Source: Crambe crambe
Lineage: Eukaryota > Porifera > Demospongiae > Poecilosclerida > Crambeidae
DNA: 64,000 bases
Reading direction: 5' to 3'
Assembly (NCBI GenBank): GCA_963924555.1
Contig: OZ004597.1
Location: 3,056,404-3,120,403, forward strand
The notes beneath the pieces were generated by a model. The model was not told the origin of the DNA, did no database searches, and worked only from the letters and a program-made list of their open reading frames with translations. Position numbers and translations under genes: made by a program. How positions within the stretch are numbered: the stretch's first letter is position 1; each line of letters begins with the position of its first letter. Positions 22,183 through 64,000 of this stretch are shown here, one piece after another.

Positions 22183-23691
22183 TGTTGTTGTGGGATGGGA
22201 GCACTTGGAGAAGGAGAATTCGAGTAGGCTCCCCCAGGACCTCCTGACGAAGGAAAGGCAGACTGAGAAGGCTGTGAGGAGGAGCTAGTGATAAAGTCTG
22301 CTGCTGCTGTTTCTGTGCCGGGCTTAGAGAACAAATGTGAAGTGGAGGAGCTGTTTGCTTGAGCAGGTTGAGCAGTATAGGCATTTGTAGACACTGAGAG
22401 GGTACAAAGAATAATTTATTTGCATGCTAACTATTGATGGTGGAAAATACTGGCTAATGTAGCCAATCAAATACAAACTGAAGTACTACATAAAGTTAAT
22501 TGAAAGAGTAGCAGATTAACTACATCCATTCAGCTATCATGTACACTCTATTGAGAAACTACATACCTCTGCTAGAGCTGCCCTGAGAAGGAGTGAGTGG
22601 AGGCTTGAGTGGATCAAACATGGTTATTGAAGCAGTGGGTTTGGGATTGCTTGTCTCTGCTACAGTGCCAGCTGCTGAGAAGTGAAGAAAAAAAAGGGAG
22701 AGTATAGTATTATTAATGGTTCAGCTGTGCTGCTTTGTCACAAGATAAGCAACTCAAAAATGGAGAATTATCAAGAGTAAATTCAGGGATGTCGCTGCAA
22801 TGTGCAAGTACATAATATGATGTAACTCTTATGAGGGTCTAAAGTTCGCTTATGCTGCCAGACATCAGGATGTACCCATAGATCACTAGAGCCAATTGTG
22901 CTGTACCAACACACGCAGACATAGTGTATCCTGTTATCTCAAACTGAAGACGTATCGTAAACACTCATGGAGACAAACCCCTGGCAATTAAATCTTCAAT
23001 TTTCAGTATGGAATTTATATAGACTTCACTCACAAGTGATTGCTGTCTTGGATACAGTGCTAGCCTCTTTTCTGGGAGTTTCTGCTACTCCAGACCCTTT
23101 GGGGACAGCGTCAAGGGCATCAAGAAGAGTATTCACCTTATCTCTGATGACGATAAGGTCTTTTCTGATGTCCTGCATCTCTCTGACACTGAGGGTAGGC
23201 AAAGGCTCCTTCCCATGAACTAAACAGCAACATAGAGCTAATTCATAAATCGCTTTGAGAAATCTTTCATTTAATACACGGTTTGGGGACCTCAACCATT
23301 ACTTTGAACTTCATGATTTCATACTCACTGAATAGCGTGATTTTCAAGAGCCGACTGATCTGTTTTGCTACATTCAAGTCAGAACTATCCATAATAGTTA
23401 TCAAGTCACCATCTACTCGGATAGAGAAGGAGATGGGTATGATGAGCATTAATTAGAGTATAACATACCATCGTCACAGTACTTCAAGGTAACATCGTCC
23501 GAGTTGCTCAGTTTTCCTCTAAAGACTCTCTGAAGCATGAGTAACAATTCGTCGTAGGTGATGTCTTCATTATGAATGGGGACACGTCTGATATCGTCGC
23601 CCAGACGTGCCTTGATGATCAGTTTTCCGCTAAGATCCATTGGGAGGAAAGAAAATGTGCCGTCCTTTTGATTAGACGATTTAACGCTCAT
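21834..23691 (-). CDS. TFG: TFG (Trk-fused gene) homologue
   Basis: Exons (minus): 23691-23469, 23412-23329, 23219-23034, 22674-22567, 22393-21834; 386 residues. TFG forms oligomers at ER exit sites and organises COPII carriers between ER and ERGIC. The N-terminal PB1 domain is clear ([33 protein letters not shown]), continues in exon 2 ([19 protein letters not shown]) and is followed by a short coiled coil in exon 3 ([19 protein letters not shown]). The rest is low-complexity P/Q/Y/S-rich, as in the family, and includes an uninterrupted glutamine tract. The GTG-initiated extension to 23703 is rejected in favour of the ATG at 23691. Convergent with MANEA, divergent from MPC2. Confidence 0.93.
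22112..22192 (-). repeat. CAA/CAG tract encoding polyglutamine in TFG
   Basis: A trinucleotide tract of mixed CAA and CAG codons (TTG/CTG on the plus strand) gives a run of over 20 glutamines in the TFG low-complexity region. The CAG part (about 22161-22182) is purer than the CAA part, so length variation between individuals is likely. Confidence 0.85.
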
Positions 23692-23759
23692 CTCATTATA
23701 CACCTTCCAGAGTGCAAATAAGACCTAGATATAGACTGCATGCACTTGTAGATCGAACA

Positions 23760-23767
23760 TGACGTCA
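23760..23767. promoter_or_regulatory. CRE-type palindrome in TFG/MPC2 divergent promoter
   Basis: A perfect TGACGTCA lies in the 174-bp interval between the divergent start codons of TFG (23691) and MPC2 (23866). This is a plausible CREB/ATF site for a shared promoter; binding is inferred. The interval also holds CpG-rich cgatcgcgatcgcgg near 23812-23826. Confidence 0.45.
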
Positions 23768-23865
23768 TCTAGTGATCGCATGATAACCACATGACATGCG
23801 CGCAGCCTCCGATCGCGATCGCGGTACGTTGTTTTGCTGATATACTCCCTTGTACCGGTGCCATC

Positions 23866-25001
23866 ATGAGTGCTGTAGCAAGATTTACAGCTTTCTTAAA
23901 CCATCCAGCAGGTACGGATACGGACGTCATGGTAGAAAGCTACTTTAAAAATGCAACTATTTTTCCAATGCAGGTCCAAGAACAATTCACTTTTGGGCTC
24001 CAACTTTCAAATGGGTAAGTCATATACTATGTCTATAAATGGTGTGCTCATGGTATGCACCTCACCTGCAGGGTTTGGTTATAGCTGGCCTTGCTGACAT
24101 AAGCCGACCAGCTGAGAAGCTCAGTTTGAAACAATCCACAGCCTTGGCAGCTACAGGACTCATATGGTCTCGTTATTCATTGGTCATTATACCAAAGAAC
24201 TACAATCTCTTTTCCGTGAACATGTTTGTGGCTGCCACTGGACTCTTCCAGCTGTATCGGATATTTAAGTATGTTGTTTACTCAAACCTCCATCTGCTGG
24301 TTCTAATAGTTAGCTAGTGGGCACAGTGGAACCTTTGCACACTTGGGACCCAGCCTTTTGTCCTTTGTAGAGGGGTTGTCCTCTTTTGGCTTTCTTGAAA
24401 TTCACTATCCCACCTAGTCTTGTGCAGACTTTCCTGGATGGGTGGGGCTTCACAGAGAGGGAGAGGGAAAGTCTGGTAACTGTGGCCAGGTTTCAGTGGA
24501 AACTACAAGAATTTGTGGCAGCACCAATCAGATTGCAGATTCAATGTGAATGTCATGTGATTATCATGAATATCAGCTATAAACGATCGCATGTTCGAAG
24601 ATGGATGACTCTCTTGCTATCAAAGAAGCTGTCAATTAGCTCCATTAGCTGATGGCTGAAATTTCACAGATGGCAATCAAATCCTTAAACCTCCTCTCTA
24701 AAAAAGGTTGTGCATGTGACAAGTGTATGTGACTGCATTCCAGAGTGTCCACTGAAACCTGGCCACTGTTACTAGACTTTCCCTCTCTCTTTGTGAAGCC
24801 CCACCCATCAGGAAAGTCTGCGCGAGACCTAGAAGTAGAAAGTGTCTGAGTAGTCCATCTGCCTTAGGCCCTGTATGCAATGTTACTTATGATATCTTAC
24901 CAAATGTTCCCATGCCCCAGCCTATTTTAATGATCCTATTATGCAGTTACCGGAGGCAGTTGGAAAAGGATGCTGCTGGGAAGGAAACAAACAAGAACTA
25001 G
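23866..25001 (+). CDS. MPC2: Mitochondrial pyruvate carrier 2
   Basis: Exons: 23866-23911, 23974-24014, 24072-24268, 24947-25001; 112 residues. MPC2 pairs with MPC1 in the inner mitochondrial membrane to import pyruvate. Family blocks are plain: NHPAG at the first junction, FWAP-like HFWAPTFKWGL across exons 2-3, AGLADISRPAEKLS, and WSRYSLVIIPKNYNLFSVN. The predicted transmembrane helices lie in exon 3. The tail is Lys/Glu-rich. The long last intron holds a foldback element. Confidence 0.95.
24414..24832. mobile_element. Foldback/MITE in MPC2 intron 3
   Basis: Arms of about 88 bp (24414-24502 and 24746-24832) are inverted copies with about 10% divergence, carrying gactttcctggatgggtggg at the left end and its counterpart at the right. 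The 240-bp centre shows no coding potential. The left terminus ctagtcttgtgcag resembles the ends of the element at 19066-19181. Confidence 0.75.
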
Positions 25002-25139
25002 CTCCATGTACCTACAGGCAATGCAAGCCACTAACTTTTTTTAAAAGAAAGTCATTATATTTAATATTTATTCTGTTGTAATTGATCAAGCACCTTTGAG
25101 AAGTAGCACTTAATTTAATTATAATAATATTATTGTTGT

Positions 25140-25311
25140 TTTTTTGTTTTTTTCTTGGAACACTGCGCGTGCGTGCGCTCGGGTATTTAATAGGTGCGAA
25201 AATGCCTGGCCAGGGAGGTGTGGTAACACAGTTCATAAACAGAGATGCCAAACTAAATATCCCAGAAATCTAGCGACTTCATGCATAGATTTTGAAGACG
25301 ACAGGTCAGGT
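25140..25311 (+). other. Probable 5' UTR exon of the CNG channel gene
   Basis: A CpG-containing stretch ends at a donor-like gacaggtcag|gtaaga around 25311, before the acceptor at 25495-25497 of the first coding exon. It contains a 22-codon uORF (ATG about 25200) whose TAG is near 25270. The assignment is by splice logic only. Confidence 0.4.
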
Positions 25312-25514
25312 AAGATAGCTGCATCGTTTTAGTAGTATTAAGATATGAATATGAACAAAGATATGAATATGAATTAGTAACGATCTAGCTACATTTTATG
25401 TCGCTACATATGTAGCCAATTATATTCATTAAGATTCCAGTTATAAAAATAAAGAAAAATTTAGCAGTTTTACTATAAATTGATCTTCTTATTTCAGTAG
25501 ATAGCCATAGCTGT

Positions 25515-46030
<20,516 letters not shown>

Positions 46031-46529
46031 GTAGTTTTAGCATACATTTGAGTTAGAAAAAATGTATCACTGGTATATTATTCTGTTTGTAGTTTGCATG
46101 TCCATTGCTCATAGTATTAGAGGATCACTGGTATATTTTACTCCTTTTTGCTTTTGTGTATGTCCATTGTTTGATAGTGACAGTGGTTTTTCCTCCATTA
46201 TAACTTTTGTTTATGTAGCATTGCAGTATTAGAACTAAAAAGGATATCACTGGTCCCCCCCCCTCATTACAGCATTTCTTGTTTTGTGTATAAATTCATG
46301 ACTCCATTTATTGCAGCATAGTAGCTGGAAAAAAAAAAAATTTTTTTTTCAAAAATAACTTTTGAGATAATTAATTTTTTCTAAAAACAAACAAAAAAAC
46401 AACAAAAAAAGTAGCCGTCAGGATTGGATGAGGTGAAGAAATTCTACATAATGTATCATTAACACAGTTATGTTGATGGACTCTGAGTTACACTAATGCA
46501 TTATAAACCTTACAAGTGAGTGAGTGAGT

Positions 46530-46621
<92 letters not shown>

Positions 46622-46646
46622 TAAATAAACAAGTTGAAATCAGCTG
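46031..46646. other. Convergent 3' region, CNG / SAM scaffold
   Basis: 3' ends of two convergent genes. A (GTGA)n/(GA)n tract covers about 46516-46617 and would be a CU-rich run in the 3' UTR of the minus-strand gene. A tttatt at about 46306 gives a minus-strand AATAAA. A repeated atcactggtatatt phrase occurs at 46066 and 46125. Confidence 0.5.
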
Positions 46647-59213
<12,567 letters not shown>

Positions 59214-59455
59214 TCCTGCGGACTGTTTTTTCTCTTTCCAGTGATCCTTCCAACTCTCTAGAGCTTGGCTCTAGCTAACAAGCTTGCAGTTAGTAATCTG
59301 CTCTACTACAGCACAACACAATCGAAATCTGCTTTCTACAGCTAGCTACAGCTGGTTTGCTTGTGATTTGCATGCAGGCATACATACAATGATAGTACAG
59401 CTGCTCCGACACCGCCCATTTACGTATCGTTGGCGTGTGTGAAGGAGAAAAAAAA
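59214..59455. promoter_or_regulatory. Divergent promoter SAM scaffold / PCNP
   Basis: 242 bp separate the two divergent start codons. No TATA box is clear. The PCNP start codon has an A-rich leader (gaaggagaaaaaaa). The assignment is from gene layout. Confidence 0.45.
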
Positions 59456-61871
59456 ATGGCGGCAGGAGGTAAGTAGAGATGCTATATTATGCTTTAGGCA
59501 TAGCAGGCATCTGTTGAAGTATCCTGCAAGTAGTGATGTTTATGCAGGCCAGTTGATGCACACAAATGACAAGCAGGAAATGGACCTCCGCCAACATGGG
59601 AGACCAATCCTGGCCAAGACCACAGGCCCCCTCTTCCCCTTGGCAAGACCCCTCTTCGGCCTCCTCCACCTCTTGGGGTCAGACCTTCAGCACCTCCACC
59701 TCTTGGGACCAGACCTCCAGCACCTCCACTTCTTCGTGCACATCCACCCCTTGGGACTGGACCTCCGGCACCAGGTCAGGGTTATCACCCTCCAGCTGTG
59801 AGAAGTACTGGTGACAGCGATGATGACATGCCCATCAAGCATGCATACACTAAATCACCTGAGGGTCCAAAACCGTACGATGGTAGCAGTGCTACTGCAG
59901 AAGGGAAACCCAAGGATGAAGAAAAGACTGGGACAGTAGAAAAAGGAACAGTGAAAAGAGATACTGAGGGAGGAAAGGTGAAGATGGGATTTGTAGGTCT
60001 TGGAAAGAGACCAGCCAAGTCCAGTGGGATCACCATGAAGTTGAAACCACAGGTAACTCTGGTTGATTATTTGGGCATGTATTGAAAAAAAAGACCTGTC
60101 CATTTGGAGGGACTGTGTAAAAATTTTCCCTTTTTTAGTGTGGTGGTTCCCACTCCTGGCACTTGGCTCCCTATAATGAAGTCACAAAGGGCTATCCCTA
60201 AATTAGGTGATGAGAGATTGTCTGTGCAGTGTGAAAGCCATTGAGTGGGGAGCTGGAGGGAAGTGAACCAACTTATCAGACAGGTTTAATTATCAGTCCT
60301 CTCTCTTGAGGGAGGCAAGGTTTGTCTCCAGAGGAAGAAATGCTTCTTTTTGGTTGATAAATTTTTGTGTGATATCAGAGAGTTCAGACATGTGGGTAAT
60401 AGTTTTGCTCTTGGTATGATTGGAGCTCTATTGGCATTTTAATTAGACTGACTAGGCAGCCATAACATTTCTGAATAAGCACTTTCTCTGTATAGTGTAT
60501 GGTACTCCTGAGTGCACAGGTGTTTTAACTTCCACATTATTTTTTTGTTTTATTTGAGTATCACTATGCCATACTAAGAATGTTTGTCCACTATTTGGGT
60601 GGTTTAGGAAGTAGCCACACACTTGTGTGTTCTTGCTTGTAAATAGTACTATCCTCCCTCTATAATAGACCAAGGGTGATACTGCTGTGAAGAAACCAAA
60701 GGTGGAACCCATTGTCCACAGCAAACCTACTTCAAAGCTGGTAGCTCAAGCATTTGGAAGTGACGTAAGGATCGATCAGAGGAGGAAAACCCATCATTTA
60801 GCTCTCAATTATTAATGGGTTTTCCTCCCCTGAGGTTTTGATAGATCTACCAATACAGTGTGCATTTTTTCCCCTTATAGAGTTGATATATGTACTAAGC
60901 TAAGCTTGCAACAAGAGCATACTATTAGCCTTGTTCCCAGGCCACTTGTAGTCTCTCACCTGAGAGAGGAAGGCTTGGGAACGAGGCTAACAATGCATTG
61001 CTAAACTTCATACCAGCACTATTCGTTCTCTTACTAAATCAGCTGTATAAACTATGGTTGAGCATTTATAATGCATCATACCAGCACTATTCGTTCTCTT
61101 ACTAAATCAACTGTGTAAGTCATTACTAGCTCTTATAAATCCTCAGAGTGAGGAAGAAGAAGAAATGCCTCCAGAAGCTAAGCTAAGAATGAAGAACATT
61201 GGAAGGTGAGTGATTATAGGGTTAAGTTTAGAGTACAAATTAGTACATGAGGCCATAAAGAATTTATGATGCTACATGTAATAGTATTGGTAGAGGAAGT
61301 ATGGTCTTGGCACACAGGAAATTACTATATTAATTATGTGATCACACCAATTAGCACAATGGTTTTGTGTTATTTAGCAGTTTTGTTGTTATGCTTATCA
61401 AAATTGTCACTTTAAATGTTAACCATAACATATGGATAGCACACGAGATGAATACCCATGTTCCTGTAAGAGTTGCAATGGATTCTTACATGGTCTTTAA
61501 TGGTCATGCCAAAAGGAAGTCTCATCACATTGTCAGGGCTATGATATTACCATAAATATAGCATTAATTCTTACCTAAAGAGCATTTAGGAATTAAGTCA
61601 GGGTAATTCTGAATACCCCTCGTAACTTTAACATTGCATGAGCTACATCAGCTCCATGAGTTGTATTCATAATTTCAGAATTACCCTGACTTACCTTACT
61701 TATTGTGGTTCTCCTAAGTGTTTTTCTTTCTGGGACTCTTAAGTCACTCTGCTACTGTCATGCTATAGGGACACACCCACATCATCAGGCCCCAATTCCT
61801 TCTACAAAACTGGTAAAGGGTTCACAGATCCCAGGGGCTCTTGGAGAAATGAACTAGAAAAAGATTACTAA
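59456..61871 (+). CDS. PCNP: PEST proteolytic signal-containing nuclear protein
   Basis: Exons: 59456-59468, 59577-60052, 60669-60764, 61147-61205, 61769-61871; 248 residues. PCNP is a small nuclear protein with PEST regions, a target of the ligase UHRF2/NIRF, linked to cell-cycle control. The C-terminus is diagnostic: EEEEMPPEAKLRMKNIGRDT followed by TPTSSGPNSFYKTG. The middle has GFVGLGKRPAKSSGITMKL, like the family's central motif. The N-terminus is longer than in vertebrates (178 residues) and consists of Pro/Leu/Gly repeats of about 12 residues (PPPLGxRPxA). Exon 2 uses the cag at 59574-59576, because the earlier cag at 59545-59547 leads into a stop. Converges on NOX. Confidence 0.92.
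60925..60990. mobile_element. 66-bp foldback element in PCNP intron
   Basis: It begins ttagccttgttcccaggcc and ends ggcttgggaacgaggctaa, near-perfect complements, with a short centre that is itself palindromic (tctcacctgagaga). Same family as 53328-53388. Confidence 0.75.
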
Positions 61872-62164
61872 CATGTTTATACTAACCTTCCCTGTATTCT
61901 CTCTCTGCACAGCTTTTACATACCCTTATACAGAAATTATCATTCTTTTTAAATTGAAAATTGATTCCAAAACACGATAATATAAACACATGCAGTACTA
62001 GTTAAAAGTACACTGTGAAGCAATCTATTCCAGTTCAGCAAACTCTTTCACTTCGAATTAAAAAAAAAAAGGCAGTCTTCTATTAAAAGAAAAAAAATTA
62101 AACGAAAGTACTCTTAAAAAAAGGTTTGAACATGTAGAACATGTAGGAGCATCAATAGACAGGG
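61872..62164. other. Convergent 3' region, PCNP / NOX
   Basis: About 290 bp of A/T-rich DNA between two convergent stop codons, including several A-runs near 62059-62120. No coding potential. Confidence 0.5.
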
Positions 62165-64000
62165 TTAGAAATTCTCCTTGTTGTAGAAAAAGCGTGCTCG
62201 TTCCCCTCCCCCCTTCTTGGTGTACTCGTTGCAGTAGCGGTGGAGGTTGTGAGACAACACGGGCGGACCGCAGAAGAACACTCCAACTGATGTGCTGTAA
62301 CATAAAGTCAATGAGAGAGATGACCTTTACCTGGCCATACTGGCCATGTCAGATGACTAAGTCTATAAGGATGCAAAACAGATTGCTGTCCCAGGATATT
62401 ACCACACGGCTAGCTTCATCATACCCAGGCACTGTTTGTTTTTTGTTGTTGTTATTATTGTTGTTATTGTTGTTGTTTTTTCCTGCACCAGGCTCTACAT
62501 ATAATACCCTTTTGGTTACTCACTTGCGATGAGATAGGGAGATTTCATCAAAGATGTTTGGCCAGTCAGGTCTGCCAAAGTGGGTCTTGGCCTGGAGACC
62601 TGTGATGGCATCGCGATCATCTCCTTCCCTCAACATGATGGCAAATGCCTGGTTGTCCTTCCAACCTCGCGTCAGGTAGATATGAGTGTCCAAGAAATCA
62701 CTACATGTAACATTATAGAAGACAAGATTAAATATTCCTGCTCCCAAACAATGGGTGGAGAACATTCATAGTGGACCCCCCAAAAGTGTGGACTCCCCGA
62801 AATGCAAATCAGGACACTTAACTCTGTAATCAGGACACTTGCTTTATAATCAGGATGCTTATCAGGATACTTACTCTATAATCAGGACACTTGCTTTATA
62901 ATCAGGACACTTACTCTATAATCAGGACACTGTCCCATTTTAGAGGTATCCTTAGTAACAAACATCCACAATGAAACAAAGGGTCACATTTTACCCCAAA
63001 ATAAGTATTCTCTCTATTGTCTGGACTTACCTCAATCCCTTCTCTTGCATCTGCTGCTCAACGGAACTGAGCAGGTCAGCGAACCACTCAAAGGAATCTG
63101 GATTGGGGCAGATCCAATAGAAGTACACCTTCTTCAGATTGAGATCAGTTCCTTCTTGGGTGAGCTTGTAGAAGATGGACTTGAGGATGGAGGCAAATGG
63201 CGTGACTCCTATCCCGGCACCCACTAAGAGGCCTGCTTCGTGAGAGAACACGTCTTCACTTGCAGTCCCAAATGGACCATCAATGGCAATCCTATGGCAA
63301 CAAGAAAATGGCCAACATTGATTCAACTTGTACAGTGGAAGCTCTCAATAACAGACAAGTTGGGACCAAGCATTGTAGCTTTATACAGAGGTTAAAGTGC
63401 ATCCTCAACAAGAGAGGCTGTCCCTTATTTGGCAGTTTCAGTTGAACATGCAGGGATTAAACAGTGGTCTCATAAGGTCTTCAACTCATACTCATCCCTA
63501 GTATAAAACAGACTTCACTATACTGTGATCCTTACTTGGGGAGTTGCCAGGACTGCTGAAAGTCTGTACGACCCACTCCTAACTGCTTGGCAAGCTTCTG
63601 GGTCCAGTCCCCCACGACTCTGATATGAACACTAAAGTAATCCTCCTCAGGGGCCTGGGGGAAAGAGGTGAATCTGATTGCAGGTCAGAGTTATTGTCAG
63701 GTAAAGGGTTTCATGACAGAAAGCAAATTATAGTGAAATGATTTGCACGCATTAGCATAATGATCTTTACCAAGTTTCTACTTACAGATGTGAGGGTGAA
63801 GGGGTGCCATTCGAAGTAGGCCACTGATGGCACATTGATGAACACATACTGGCCAGCCTCAGCAAAGAAGCCTTTCCTCTTCATCTGGATCTCGATGGTC
63901 TTGGAAGGGTGTTCCACCACCTTGATCACCACCACTTTACGGAAGGTCCGCGTGAATCGAATGACCCTCTCGATGATGTAGATGATCAGACCCCCCAGCA
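62165..64000 (-). CDS. NOX: NADPH oxidase (NOX1/2/3 type), C-terminal part, gene cut by window
   Basis: Exons (minus): 64000-63786 (continues outside), 63654-63536, 63291-63031, 62700-62524, 62294-62165. NOX enzymes pass electrons from NADPH via FAD and two haems to oxygen, making superoxide. Seen here are the end of the last membrane helix ([14 protein letters not shown]), the FAD site HPFTLTS, the NADPH sites [11 protein letters not shown] and [29 protein letters not shown], the stretch [17 protein letters not shown], and the C-terminal [10 protein letters not shown] with the end FFYNKENF. The FNKENF-like end and the lack of an insert place it with NOX1-3 and away from DUOX or NOX5. N-terminal haem helices are not in the window. 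Confidence 0.92.
62797..62935. repeat. Tandem repeat, about 22-bp unit
   Basis: Six or so copies of ataatcaggacacttgcttt or variants, in a NOX intron. Confidence 0.85.

Noticed and set aside
21861-22288. Plus- and minus-strand ORFs overlapping the TFG polyglutamine region
   Set aside because: Shadow frames of the CAA/CAG repeat.
23692-23703. GTG-initiated N-terminal extension of TFG
   Set aside because: An in-frame ATG at 23691 is available; non-ATG starts are not needed.
24386-24652. 88-codon plus-strand ORF in MPC2 intron 3
   Set aside because: It overlaps one arm of the foldback element and has no recognisable domain.
25200-25270. 22-codon ORF in the putative 5' UTR exon of the CNG gene
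   Set aside because: Too short to call a gene without conservation data; mentioned only as a possible uORF.

Overview
This is a gene-dense stretch of animal (metazoan) nuclear DNA. I infer a sponge-like, non-bilaterian animal: the genes are metazoan families (macoilin, TFG, PCNP, NOX, a CNG channel, a Polycomb-type SAM protein), most introns are short GT-AG introns, neighbours are often head-to-head, and small inverted-repeat elements and long dinucleotide tracts are common. The exact taxon cannot be read from the sequence. No bacterial, viral, CRISPR, rRNA or tRNA feature was seen. Gene models were built by hand from splice signals, phase and family recognition; the larger models keep one open frame across all joins.

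Layout. 247-832 (+): last exon of macoilin. 1208-7753 (-): complete SMC6 in 15 exons. 8041-8643 (+): decayed piece of a retroelement ORF. 9271-14069: decayed Ginger-like DNA transposon with integrase and Ulp1-type protease regions, nested terminal inverted repeats, and an 85-bp direct repeat outside both ends. 14346-17669 (+): a CXXC zinc finger + FCS zinc finger + SAM protein, a Polyhomeotic-like protein with an added CpG-binding module. 18000-20060 (-): UBE2J1-type tail-anchored E2. 20249-21679 (+): intronless MANEA. 21834-23691 (-): TFG. 23866-25001 (+): MPC2. 25515-46030 (+): a 13-coding-exon CNG channel, beta-like, with an unusual pore; an unknown intronless gene (33797-34642) lies in one of its introns. 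46647-59213 (-): 15-exon SAM-domain, proline-rich scaffold. 59456-61871 (+): PCNP. 62165-64000 (-): C-terminal half of a NOX1/2/3-type NADPH oxidase, cut by the window edge.

Neighbours. UBE2J1/MANEA, TFG/MPC2 and the SAM scaffold/PCNP are divergent pairs with start codons 175-243 bp apart, so shared promoters are likely. Macoilin/SMC6, the CXXC gene/UBE2J1, MANEA/TFG, CNG/SAM scaffold and PCNP/NOX converge with short 3' intergenic regions. The functions (genome maintenance, Polycomb, ER degradation and glycan trimming, ER export, mitochondrial pyruvate import, ion channel, adaptor, ROS production) are housekeeping or signalling and do not form one pathway.

Most noteworthy: the CXXC-FCS-SAM architecture; the integrase + Ulp1 transposon with its nested repeats; the changed selectivity filter of the CNG channel; the nested unknown gene; and CT microsatellites that form the pyrimidine tract of several 3' splice sites.
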